Origin: Lacrimispora amygdalina
GTDB taxonomy: Bacteria; Bacillota; Clostridia; Lachnospirales; Lachnospiraceae
Length of the DNA stretch: 51,301 bases
NCBI RefSeq assembly: GCF_003432035.1
Contig: NZ_QOHO01000083.1
Location: 1 to 51,301, forward strand
Direction of reading: 5' to 3'
This document shows positions 1-7,536 of this stretch, piece by piece. Under the pieces are notes generated by a model. The model had not been told where the DNA came from. It saw nothing but the letters and a program-made list of their open reading frames with translations, and did no database searches. The position numbers and the translations under genes were made by a program. Each line of letters starts with the position of its first letter. Position 1 is the first letter of the stretch.

Positions 1-150
1 TAATAATAGTTTAAAATAAAAACAAAATAAAATCAATATAAAACGAAAGCAAAAACAAAATAATATTATTTGCATTAAAAACAAAATATAGCAAAATGCA
101 CAAAAACACAGGATTAAAAATAGTAAAAAGAGAAAAAATGCAAATGCATA

Positions 151-179
151 TTGTAAATAACTCAAAAAAGATGTATTAT
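151..179 (+). promoter_or_regulatory. Probable sigma-A promoter of the sugar-acid operon
   Basis: TTGTAA at 151-156 and TATTAT at 174-179 are separated by exactly 17 bases and lie about 70 bases ahead of the first start codon. The flanks are very A-rich, so a chance match is possible. The rest of the leader (1-251) contains no gene that I can support. Confidence 0.5.
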
Positions 180-210
180 TTCCTTGAGATAAAAATAAAA
201 ATAAAAAATT

Positions 211-240
211 AAACGAAAGTAAACAAAGAAAAAACGAAAC
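211..240 (+). promoter_or_regulatory. Tandem AAACGAAA boxes, probable DeoR-family operator
   Basis: AAACGAAAGT at 211-220, AAACAAAG at 221-228 and AAACGAAAC at 232-240 form spaced direct repeats between the predicted promoter and the ribosome binding site AGGAGA (241-246). A further copy, AAACGAAAGC followed by AAAAACAAAA, lies at 41-60. Direct repeats of this TTTCGTTT/AAACGAAA type are typical operators of DeoR-family sugar repressors. The cognate regulator gene is not in the window and could lie just upstream. The A-rich background weakens the individual matches; the identical CGAAA cores argue against chance. Confidence 0.5.
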
Positions 241-251
241 AGGAGATCAGT

Positions 252-1280
252 ATGAAAGAGACGAAATTCAAACCGGTCACAGCAATTACAATGGGAGATC
301 CTGCGGGGATAGGGCCTGAAACAATTGTTATGACCATGCTGGCGCAGGAGATTCATGAATGCTGCCGACCATTTGTAATAGGCAGCATTGAAATACTTAA
401 GAAAGCGGCCCGGGTCTTGAATAAGGAACTGAAGTGCCGAAAAATCACAGATCCCGAAGAGGCATTATTTGAACCGGGAACCGTTGATGTTTTGGAAACA
501 GGCAATTATGACACGGATTCCATTGTATGGGGGGAGGTTCAGGTTCTCGCGGGAAGGATGAGCATCGACTGGATTATGAAATCCATTGAACTTGGCATGT
601 CCGGCCGGATTGACGCAGTATCCACTGCACCCATACATAAAGGAGCAATTAAGCTTGCAGGTGTTAAGGAACCAGGTCATACGGAGATTTATGAGAATCA
701 GACTCATTCCCCTTATGCCCTTACCATGTTTTCCTGTCACAAGCTGCGTGTGTTTTTTGTAAGCCGGCATATGTCCCTGGTGGATGCCTGCCATTATGCC
801 ACAAAAGAACGGATTCTGGAGTATGTGGTTAATATTGACAAAGAGCTAAGGAAAATCGGAATTGAAAAGCCCCGTATAGCCGTTGCAGCTTTAAATCCCC
901 ATGGTGGTGACAACGGACTGTTTGGAAGAGAGGAGATTGATGAACTGATTCCGGCTGTGGAGGAAGCAAAGAAAGCCGGAATTAATGCTTTAGGCCCCTG
1001 TCCCGCAGACTCAGTCTTCCACATCGGGAAATCGGGCTGCTATGATGCCATACTTTCTTTGTATCACGATCAGGGACACATTGCATGCAAGACACTGGAT
1101 TTTGAAAAATCGGTAACACTAACCTTTGGTCTGCCTTTTATCAGAAGTTCCGTGGATCATGGAACTGCATTTGATATTGCAGGAAAAGGGACGGCCAATG
1201 CAGTGAGCCTTATTGAATCTACCAGAGTTGTATCGGAATATGCTGCTTTAATGAAAGGAAAGAAAAACGGCAAAGCATAA
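252..1280 (+). CDS. pdxA2: PdxA2-type 4-phospho-sugar-acid dehydrogenase
   Basis: This 342-residue protein belongs to the 4-hydroxythreonine-4-phosphate dehydrogenase (PdxA) family. It opens with the family signature ITMGDPAGIGPE and carries the metal-ligand motifs around PGHTEIYE, LYHDQGHIACK and SVDHGTAFDIAGKG. PdxA2 enzymes oxidise and decarboxylate a 4-phosphorylated four-carbon acid (for example D-threonate 4-phosphate) to dihydroxyacetone phosphate. True PdxA acts in pyridoxal phosphate synthesis. The catabolic role is preferred here because a DUF1537 kinase gene starts 23 bases downstream and no other B6 gene is nearby. The start is supported by AGGAGA five bases before the ATG. The exact stereoisomer used cannot be read from the sequence. 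Confidence 0.85.
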   Translation: MKETKFKPVTAITMGDPAGIGPETIVMTMLAQEIHECCRPFVIGSIEILKKAARVLNKELKCRKITDPEEALFEPGTVDVLETGNYDTDSIVWGEVQVLAGRMSIDWIMKSIELGMSGRIDAVSTAPIHKGAIKLAGVKEPGHTEIYENQTHSPYALTMFSCHKLRVFFVSRHMSLVDACHYATKERILEYVVNIDKELRKIGIEKPRIAVAALNPHGGDNGLFGREEIDELIPAVEEAKKAGINALGPCPADSVFHIGKSGCYDAILSLYHDQGHIACKTLDFEKSVTLTFGLPFIRSSVDHGTAFDIAGKGTANAVSLIESTRVVSEYAALMKGKKNGKA

Positions 1281-1303
1281 GTTATCAGACAGGAGGAGAA
1301 GGT

Positions 1304-2650
1304 ATGCCGGTAATAGGAGCGGTAGCAGATGATCTGACAGGCGCAACCACAACAGGTGTTCTTCTTGCCAGATCAAAGGCAAAAACAGCAGTTTTCTTTA
1401 ATGAAGAGGCCGCGGAGAATGCCAGAGGGGCACAGCGGTTGGACGCCATACTGGTGAGCAGCAACAGCAGAGCGCTTCCGCCGGAGGAAGCCTACGAAAA
1501 AGTTCGTTCAGCAACCATGACACTTAAGAGAATGGGTGTAAAATATTTTTCCAAACGAATTGATACTACAATGCGGGGAGGCGTTGGTACAGAAATTGAT
1601 GCAATGCTGGACTGCATGGATGAAACGGCTGTAGCAGTGGTTGTTCCTGCTATGCCCCAATCAAGAAGGATTCTGGTAGGAGGCTTTTCCATTATCGATG
1701 GTGCGGCTTTAATACAGACTCCTGTGGCGCAGGATGTCCGGACGCCTGTACATGAAAATTATATCCCCCGCCTTTTGGAAAAGCAGACCAGAAGACAGGT
1801 GGGACTGATAAAACTGGATGCGGTATTGAAAGGTCCGGAAGAAGTGAAGAAAGAGCTTATAAGAGAACGGCTGGAAGGCAGCAAAATTATTGTTGTGGAC
1901 AGTATTACCCTGTCTGATGTTGAAACTGTTGCAAAGGCCTGCGTGGAGTTGGAGTGGAATGTGGTAGCGGTTGATCCGGGGGCGTTTACGGCAAAACTGG
2001 CATATTGTAGGAAACTGATCTGCCAGGAAGAGCCGAACTTGCCTGAAACGGACTTAACGGATATAAATAAAACAGTTCTCGTTGCCGCAGGCAGCGCTAC
2101 ACCTGTCACAAAAAGGCAGATGGAGGTTCTCTGCCAGGATGAAAGAGTAAAGCGGATTGCGGTAGATCCCGTGCTGTTAATCGAAGGCGGGGAAGAGGGA
2201 CTGGCGGAAGTTAAAAGAGCTGCCGGAGCAGCCCTTGGATATCTTAAAACAGAGCGTCTTCCCAGAGCAATTCTTTTAGAAACTGCATTGCACGGGGAAC
2301 TTTTAAATCTTTCGCAGGAAGATGCAAGGCGAAACTATACCGACGGAATGAGTGCCAACCGGATTAACGCAGGGCTCGGAATGATTGTTTCTGCTGTTCT
2401 TAAAGATGCGGGAAGGGAAAAAATCGCCGGACTGTATACTACCGGGGGAGATACTATGGTGAATGTATGTTACCAGCTGGGCGTGGAATCCATAGAAGTC
2501 CTGGACTACGTAATTGCACAGACGGATGTAGGACGGCTTTCAGGAAACTACGAAGGGCTGCCCATTATAGGAAAAGGGGGGCTTACGGGAAACGACCAGA
2601 CCGCAGTTGATGTAGTGGAACGCCTGTTTTTGGAAGCAGGCAGAAGATAA
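1304..2650 (+). CDS. Four-carbon acid sugar kinase (DUF1537 family)
   Basis: The 448-residue product starts with AVADDLTGA, the N-terminal signature of the DUF1537 (OtnK/DtnK/DenK) kinases, and carries the C-terminal nucleotide-binding region with GLYTTGGDTM. These kinases phosphorylate D-threonate, D-erythronate or related four-carbon acids on O4 using ATP. Beside a PdxA2-type dehydrogenase the family member is usually DtnK (D-threonate kinase), but specificity differs between close relatives, so no symbol is given. AGGAGGAGAAGG precedes the ATG closely. Its product would be the substrate of the upstream dehydrogenase. Length is usual for the family and no domain is missing. Confidence 0.85.
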   Translation: MPVIGAVADDLTGATTTGVLLARSKAKTAVFFNEEAAENARGAQRLDAILVSSNSRALPPEEAYEKVRSATMTLKRMGVKYFSKRIDTTMRGGVGTEIDAMLDCMDETAVAVVVPAMPQSRRILVGGFSIIDGAALIQTPVAQDVRTPVHENYIPRLLEKQTRRQVGLIKLDAVLKGPEEVKKELIRERLEGSKIIVVDSITLSDVETVAKACVELEWNVVAVDPGAFTAKLAYCRKLICQEEPNLPETDLTDINKTVLVAAGSATPVTKRQMEVLCQDERVKRIAVDPVLLIEGGEEGLAEVKRAAGAALGYLKTERLPRAILLETALHGELLNLSQEDARRNYTDGMSANRINAGLGMIVSAVLKDAGREKIAGLYTTGGDTMVNVCYQLGVESIEVLDYVIAQTDVGRLSGNYEGLPIIGKGGLTGNDQTAVDVVERLFLEAGRR

Positions 2651-2667
2651 ATTCAGGAGGCAGGAAC

Positions 2668-3132
2668 ATGAAAATAGCAATTGGATGTGATGAAGCCGCT
2701 TACCGGCTGAAAGCAGAAATTATGAAGCATTTGGATGAGAAAGGAGTGGAGTATCAGGATTTCGGAGCAGACGAGGGGGAAACGGTACTGTATCCGGATA
2801 TTGCAGTCAAAGCAGCAGAAGCGGTCGCAAGAGGGAAATTTGAAAGAGGAATTCTGGTTTGCGGAACTGGTATCGGCATGGCAATTACAGCCAACAAGGT
2901 ACCGGGAATCAGAGCGGCAGTGTGCCACGATCCGTTTTCTGCAGAGCGGGCAAGAAAAAGCAATGATGCACAGATCATGTGTATGGGGGAACGGGTGATC
3001 GGTGTGGAGCTTGCCAAGTGCCTGGTGGATATCTGGCTGTCCTGTGAATTTTCAGGCGGCGGTTCCGGACCTAAAGTGGAACGGATCATGGAATATGAAA
3101 AAGAGTATCTGGAGAAGGCAGGAAAACCATAA
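2668..3132 (+). CDS. RpiB/LacAB-family sugar-phosphate isomerase
   Basis: The 154-residue protein is a typical RpiB-fold isomerase. GILVCGTGIGMAI contains the catalytic cysteine and phosphate-binding loop, and RAAVCHDPFSA supplies the conserved His-Asp pair. Family members interconvert ribose 5-phosphate and ribulose 5-phosphate, allose 6-phosphate, galactose 6-phosphate or tetrulose 4-phosphates (as in erythritol catabolism). It sits 17 bases after the four-carbon acid kinase behind AGGAGGCAGG, so a tetrulose or erythrose phosphate substrate is a reasonable inference. The kinase and dehydrogenase alone already lead to dihydroxyacetone phosphate, so the need for an isomerase suggests a second entry substrate. 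Confidence 0.8.
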   Translation: MKIAIGCDEAAYRLKAEIMKHLDEKGVEYQDFGADEGETVLYPDIAVKAAEAVARGKFERGILVCGTGIGMAITANKVPGIRAAVCHDPFSAERARKSNDAQIMCMGERVIGVELAKCLVDIWLSCEFSGGGSGPKVERIMEYEKEYLEKAGKP

Positions 3133-3158
3133 TCTGATGGATGGAGGTATTTAACGTA

Positions 3159-4181
3159 ATGGGTGTCAATCATGAAGAAAAAAAGGAACTAGATTTCAAT
3201 TTATTAAACAGGATGAAGAAAATGCCGGGGGGCCTTGTCATCATACCATTAGTGATAGCTGTTTTAATTGCAACATTTGTTCCGCAGGCATTTCAGATCG
3301 GCGGTTATGTAACGGCTTTATTTTATCAGGGAAATGCAGCAATGATGGGATTATTCTTAATTGTCTGCGGTTCTTCCATCAACATCAACCAGGTTGGCAT
3401 GCCTCTTTATAAAGGTGTCACCTTAACAGGAATGAAATTTTTGCTTGGTGTTTTAGTTGGTTTACTGGTGGGAAAACTGTGCGGAGTCAATGGATTTTTA
3501 GGTATTGCTCCATTTGTATGGATCGCCGCAATCACCAACTCCAACGGTTCCTTATATATATCCTTATCCTCTCAGTTCGGCAATGCGACGGATACAGGTG
3601 CTATCTCAGTATTGTCTTTAAATGACGGGCCGTTTTTCACACTTATCGCCCTAGGGGCAACCGGTCTGGCTTCCATCCCTCTTAACAGCTTGATTGCAAC
3701 GATTATTCCGATCCTGATCGGCTTTGTATGGGGAAATATTGATAAGGAATTCCGCCGTGTCTGTGCAACGGCCCAGCCGATTATTACTTTTTTCATGACC
3801 ATTTCCATAGGAGCGAAAACGGACATTAAAACGATTATAACAGCAGGAGCTTCCGGCATTGTCCTGGGGCTGATATCAGCTGCCACAGCAGTCATCTTTT
3901 TCCTGATCTTTAACATGATTCTTCCGAAAAAGGAGAGAAATGCCATGGGCGCGGCTATTGGTACAACGGCACTTAACTCCGCCATGACTCCGGCAGCAGT
4001 AGCGGAAGCAGATCCTTCCATGGCACAGTATACTGATATGGCAACTGCCCAGTGTGCCACCGCTTCGATTATCACTCTGTTCCTTTGCCCATTTATAGTT
4101 GCCTTTTTTGATAATATGATGAGAAAACAGAAAAAGGGTATCTATTCGCTGGAAGGCTGGGCAGCTGAAAAAGTAAATTAA
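3159..4181 (+). CDS. 2-keto-3-deoxygluconate permease (KdgT)-family transporter
   Basis: A polytopic membrane protein of 340 residues with about ten hydrophobic segments. It resembles the KDG permease family of proton-coupled sugar-acid carriers, including the conserved regions GNAAMMGLFLIVCGSSI and IAAITNSNGSLY. The start at 3159 is preferred to the in-frame ATG at 3141 because TGGAGGT at 3142-3148 is then well spaced. As the only transporter in the operon it most likely imports the four-carbon sugar acid used by the neighbouring kinase. That substrate is inferred from context, and the family name should not be taken to mean ketodeoxygluconate. Confidence 0.8.
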   Translation: MGVNHEEKKELDFNLLNRMKKMPGGLVIIPLVIAVLIATFVPQAFQIGGYVTALFYQGNAAMMGLFLIVCGSSININQVGMPLYKGVTLTGMKFLLGVLVGLLVGKLCGVNGFLGIAPFVWIAAITNSNGSLYISLSSQFGNATDTGAISVLSLNDGPFFTLIALGATGLASIPLNSLIATIIPILIGFVWGNIDKEFRRVCATAQPIITFFMTISIGAKTDIKTIITAGASGIVLGLISAATAVIFFLIFNMILPKKERNAMGAAIGTTALNSAMTPAAVAEADPSMAQYTDMATAQCATASIITLFLCPFIVAFFDNMMRKQKKGIYSLEGWAAEKVN

Positions 4182-4197
4182 AAAAAGAGGGTACATT

Positions 4198-4692
4198 ATG
4201 AAAATTGAGGTGACTATGAGGGCGGAACATATTTATGATCTGCTGCTGTTCCATACTTATTCCAGGCTTTCCGGTTTTCTTGTAAATGTCCTGGGACTTG
4301 CGGTGATTGTAGCCGGAGGAATTTTACTGGGAGCCGACCGCATTGGACTGCAGAATGCTCTGTTATATGTAGGAGCGGGTTTTTTGTTCTTGTCATGCAC
4401 TCCTCTTTCTTTGTACTTAAAATCAAAAAAGATGATTGCAGCTTCCTGTTACAGAGCGAAGACCGTGTATACCTTCTTTGACGAGGGATTTTCAAGGCGG
4501 AATGCGGGAGTGGAGAATTCCTATTCCTGGAGCCAGGTAGAGAAGGCGGTATCAACTCCAAAAGATATTGTGTTTTATGTAAATAAAGGGGAAGCGCTGA
4601 TTCTTCCGAAGGAAAGTTTTCAGGATTATTTTATGCCTGTTATGAAACTCATCGTACAGAATGTAACAAGAGATAAGATCTATATCAGATAG
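4198..4692 (+). CDS. YcxB-like membrane protein
   Basis: The 164-residue protein has two adjacent hydrophobic segments (about residues 24-44 and 51-75) followed by a soluble C-terminal part with F-DEGFSRRN and a W-QVEKAVSTPKDIVFYVNKG stretch. This is the pattern of the YcxB-like family, whose biochemical role is unknown. It is placed 17 bases after the permease and 8 bases before the phosphofructokinase, so it is co-transcribed with the sugar-acid genes. Whether it contributes to that pathway or is a passenger cannot be told. Confidence 0.65.
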   Translation: MKIEVTMRAEHIYDLLLFHTYSRLSGFLVNVLGLAVIVAGGILLGADRIGLQNALLYVGAGFLFLSCTPLSLYLKSKKMIAASCYRAKTVYTFFDEGFSRRNAGVENSYSWSQVEKAVSTPKDIVFYVNKGEALILPKESFQDYFMPVMKLIVQNVTRDKIYIR

Positions 4693-4700
4693 GAGCTTTT

Positions 4701-5948
4701 ATGAAAAATCTTTTGATCGCCCAGTCAGGAGGCCCAACTGCAGTCATTAATTCAAGCCTGGCAGGAGTGGCGGAAGCCGCCTGTGTAAGCAGCCGGGTAG
4801 ATGGAATACTGGGGGCTTTTTATGGAATACAGGGGGTGTTAAACGAGCGGTTCGTGGATTTGAAAAAAGTGCTTAAAAGTTCAAAAGAGTCCTCGCTGCT
4901 GTGTCAGACTCCCGCTTCGCTGCTTGGTTCCTGCCGTTACTCCTTAAAGCCATGGAGAGAGAATGAAGAAGAATACGAGAAACTGGTGGGGATTTTAAGA
5001 AAGCACCATATATCTTATTTTATCTATATTGGAGGAAATGACTCCATGGACACGGTTTTTAAAATGTCGGAATATTTAAAAGAGAAAGAAATTGAAGATA
5101 TTCTGATAGCAGGTGTGCCAAAGACCATTGATAACGATCTGGAAGGAACAGATCACTGCCCCGGTTTTGGTTCGGCAGCCAAATATGTTGCTGCAACAGT
5201 GGCGGAGTTGGAACGGGACATATCCGTTTATCCAGTTCCGGGAGTGACTATCGTAGAAATAATGGGGAGAAATGCGGGATGGCTTGCTGCCGCATCCGCT
5301 CTGTCAAGGATTAACGGCGGACCTGGTCCTGAGTTAATTTATCTGTGCGAGACATCATTTTCCATGGAACGGTTTCTTGTAGACATGAAACGGGTTATGG
5401 CCCGGAAAAAGTCATTTCTCATAGCAGTCAGTGAGGGATTAAAGGATGAATACGGCTGCTATATCTCAGAACAGGTACAGACGGCACAGACCGATGCGTT
5501 TGGCCACAAATATATATCAGGAGCAGGAAAGATTTTGGAGAATCTGATTCGTTCCAGGCTGGACTGCAAGGTGAGGACGGTAGAACTCAACCTGATGCAG
5601 CGCTGTGCAGCCCATATTGCCAGTGAAACAGACTTAAAGGAGGCCTGGATGCTAGGGGGAAAAGCATTGCAGTGCGTCCTTGATGGAAAGAACGGGGAAA
5701 TGGCTTCCATAAGAAGGCTGTCATCTGATCCCTACATTGTGGAGTATACTTCCGTATATTCAGGAGAAGCGGCAAACCGGGAAAAAAAGGTGCCGGGAGA
5801 AATGATAAGCGGCAGTGGCTGTGATGTTAATGAGAAAATGATAGAGTATTTACGGCCTCTGATTCAGGGAGAACGAAGTGTTAAGTATGAGAACGGGATA
5901 CCAGCACATTTGATTTTGGAGGAAAGTCTGGCAGGTTCAATGGCATAG
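4701..5948 (+). CDS. 6-phosphofructokinase, probable pyrophosphate-dependent type
   Basis: A 415-residue phosphofructokinase. The residues that separate ATP- from PPi-using enzymes point to pyrophosphate: the nucleotide loop reads GGNDS (residues 111-115, Asp where ATP enzymes have Gly), and the catalytic loop reads PKTIDND (Lys141 where ATP enzymes usually have Gly). The enzyme would interconvert fructose 6-phosphate and fructose 1,6-bisphosphate, reversibly if PPi is used. It closes the sugar-acid operon, 8 bases after the YcxB-like gene. Growth on four-carbon acids yields dihydroxyacetone phosphate, so a reversible PFK would allow flow back to hexose phosphates; this role is inference. A perfect terminator hairpin follows at 6007-6053. 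Confidence 0.85.
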   Translation: MKNLLIAQSGGPTAVINSSLAGVAEAACVSSRVDGILGAFYGIQGVLNERFVDLKKVLKSSKESSLLCQTPASLLGSCRYSLKPWRENEEEYEKLVGILRKHHISYFIYIGGNDSMDTVFKMSEYLKEKEIEDILIAGVPKTIDNDLEGTDHCPGFGSAAKYVAATVAELERDISVYPVPGVTIVEIMGRNAGWLAAASALSRINGGPGPELIYLCETSFSMERFLVDMKRVMARKKSFLIAVSEGLKDEYGCYISEQVQTAQTDAFGHKYISGAGKILENLIRSRLDCKVRTVELNLMQRCAAHIASETDLKEAWMLGGKALQCVLDGKNGEMASIRRLSSDPYIVEYTSVYSGEAANREKKVPGEMISGSGCDVNEKMIEYLRPLIQGERSVKYENGIPAHLILEESLAGSMA

Positions 5949-6006
5949 AAAGTTATGGGAATAGAGATAAGGTATCAGAATAAATTTTTAATATTTTTGG
6001 GATAAC

Positions 6007-6060
6007 AAAAAACAGATTTAAAATCTGGTTGACAGATTTTAAATCTGTTTTTTAATTTAT
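6007..6060. terminator. Perfect 21-bp hairpin, bidirectional terminator
   Basis: The arms 6007-6027 and 6033-6053 are exact reverse complements around a 5-base loop, built on CAGATTTAAAATCTG-like sequence and ending in TTTTTT. It has an A-tract on the left and a T-tract on the right, so it can stop transcription from either side. It closes the sugar-acid operon. Confidence 0.9.
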
Positions 6061-6076
6061 TGCTTTAGCCTGTTGA

Positions 6077-6115
6077 ACATGGGTGAGTTTCTCTTTAAGA
6101 GAGATGAATCCATGT
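6077..6115. repeat. Long imperfect hairpin in the intergenic region
   Basis: Arms 6077-6094 and 6098-6115 pair over 18 positions with two mismatches and three G-U pairs around a TTA loop (ACATGG at the outer end, CTCT/AGAG at the tip). There is no T-tract, so it is not an obvious terminator. It lies directly next to the IS200-like remnant and may be part of the same decayed element. Confidence 0.6.
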
Positions 6116-6121
6116 GAAATA

Positions 6122-6158
6122 ATAAACCACTATGGGTGGTCTTGACTAGCATAAAGCT
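6122..6158 (+). mobile_element. Probable remnant of an IS200-like left end
   Basis: The sequence from AATAAACCAC through TATG, GGTGGTC, GACTAGC and AAAGCT resembles in order the intact left end at 51117-51162, where the same blocks appear as AATAAAACCACC, TATG, CCGGTG, AACTAGC and TTTAGCT. The small hairpin ACCAC/GTGGT at 6126-6140 corresponds to the terminal hairpin of such elements. No transposase reading frame follows. The remainder of the 440-base gap (6160-6320) is AT-rich and I see no gene in it. Confidence 0.4.
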
Positions 6159-6325
6159 AATAAATTTTATTTTACTATACTATTTCATCACTTTCTTAAA
6201 TCTAAACATTCCTTCAAGATAATCTTTCTCTGGTTTTTAGATTATTTTTCCTTTTTCCTGTATTTAAAACCACATTCTTCAAGTTTTAAATTTTGTAAAA
6301 AAAACTATTGGACAGGAAATAAATA

Positions 6326-6334
6326 TGATACAAT
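6326..6334 (+). promoter_or_regulatory. Extended -10 promoter of the aldo/keto reductase gene
   Basis: TGATACAAT is an extended -10 element (TG-n-TACAAT) 56 bases upstream of the start codon at 6390. A weak -35 candidate, TATTGG, lies 17 bases upstream. Confidence 0.45.
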
Positions 6335-6389
6335 ATTTATTAAAGCAGCTATTAATTCAATTGCGAATCTTATCATGCGGAGGAAGAAT

Positions 6390-7511
6390 ATGCAATATCG
6401 TGATTTTGGAAAGACAGGAATAAAAGTTTCAGCACTCGGGTTCGGAGCCATGCGGCTTCCTCTTTCGGGAGAAAATCAGGTAGATGAGAAGCGGGCGGTT
6501 GCCATGATCCGTCATGCCATTGATCAGGGAGTCAACTACATTGACACTGCCTATCCCTATCATGAGGGGGAAAGCGAGAGGATAGTAGGGGAAGCGCTGC
6601 AGGAAGGATATAGGGAAAAAACTTATCTTGCAACGAAATGTCCTGTATGGAAGCTTGAAAAGGAAGAAGATTTTGAAGAAGTATTAGATGAACAGTTAAG
6701 CAAGTTAAAGACAGATCATGTGGATTTTTATCTGCTCCATGCCTTAAGCAGAGACCGGTTTGAAGAGAAGATAAAAAAACTGAAACTGGTAGAGAAGATG
6801 GAAAAAGCAAGAGCAGATGGAAAAATTAAATATATTGGTTTTTCCTTCCATGATTCATATGATGTATTTCAGGATATCCTAGATTATTATGATGGATGGG
6901 ATTTCTGCCAGATTCAGTATAACTATGTGGATTTAACTCATCAGGCGGGCTTAAAAGGACTGAAGGAGGCTGCGAAAAAAGGGCTTGCCGTAGTCATTAT
7001 GGAGCCGCTTTTAGGCGGAAGACTGGCCAATCCCGCTCCTCATGTAAAAGAAGCGTTAGGCGAAGAAAAATCCAGTGTGGAATATGCCCTTGACTTTTTA
7101 TGGGATCAGCCGGAAGTCAGCCTGCTTTTAAGCGGAATGAGCGATGAACAGCAGCTGGAAGACAATCTTCTGTATGCAGACAGAAGCCATATCGGTATGG
7201 TATCGGAAGAAGAACATGCCATGTACCGGAAGGCTAAGGAGATCTTTGACTCCATGGCTTTAGTTGGCTGTACCGGCTGCCGCTACTGCGTTCCCTGCCC
7301 CTTTGGACTGGAGATCCCGGAGATATTCTCCTACTATAATATGACGGCTGCCCACAGAGAGGACGAGGCCAAAGCAGGGTATGAAGGCCTTAAGATTAAA
7401 GCGGACAGCTGCAAAACCTGCCACAGATGTGAAAAGGAATGCCCCCAGATGATTAAAATCAGCCAGGTCATGCCGGAAGTTGCAAAGGTGTTTGAAAAGA
7501 TACAGGCTTAA
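6390..7511 (+). CDS. Aldo/keto reductase with C-terminal ferredoxin-like domain
   Basis: The N-terminal 280 residues form an aldo/keto reductase barrel (YRDFGKTGIKVSALGFGAMRLP; catalytic Asp and Tyr in DTAYPYHEGESE, Lys in LATKCP, His in YLLHAL). The C-terminus carries two cysteine clusters, CTGCRYCVPCP and CKTCHRCEKECP, that should hold iron-sulfur clusters. Such fusions are common in clostridia and probably couple carbonyl reduction to ferredoxin-type electron flow; the substrate is unknown. The start at 6390 is chosen over the in-frame ATG at 6375 because GGAGGAAG (6379-6386) lies between them and would be the ribosome binding site. The next gene starts 25 bases after the stop. Confidence 0.85.
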   Translation: MQYRDFGKTGIKVSALGFGAMRLPLSGENQVDEKRAVAMIRHAIDQGVNYIDTAYPYHEGESERIVGEALQEGYREKTYLATKCPVWKLEKEEDFEEVLDEQLSKLKTDHVDFYLLHALSRDRFEEKIKKLKLVEKMEKARADGKIKYIGFSFHDSYDVFQDILDYYDGWDFCQIQYNYVDLTHQAGLKGLKEAAKKGLAVVIMEPLLGGRLANPAPHVKEALGEEKSSVEYALDFLWDQPEVSLLLSGMSDEQQLEDNLLYADRSHIGMVSEEEHAMYRKAKEIFDSMALVGCTGCRYCVPCPFGLEIPEIFSYYNMTAAHREDEAKAGYEGLKIKADSCKTCHRCEKECPQMIKISQVMPEVAKVFEKIQA

Positions 7512-7536
7512 CGGAAACCATAAGGAGGGACTGTTT

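Noticed and set aside
252-1280. Assignment to vitamin B6 synthesis (PdxA proper)
   Set aside because: The adjoining DUF1537 kinase and sugar-acid carrier point to catabolism, and no other pyridoxal phosphate synthesis gene is in the window.
3572-4075. 167-residue minus-strand frame inside the permease gene
   Set aside because: It is antisense to a clear membrane transporter, and its hydrophobic character is the mirror of that gene's codon use.
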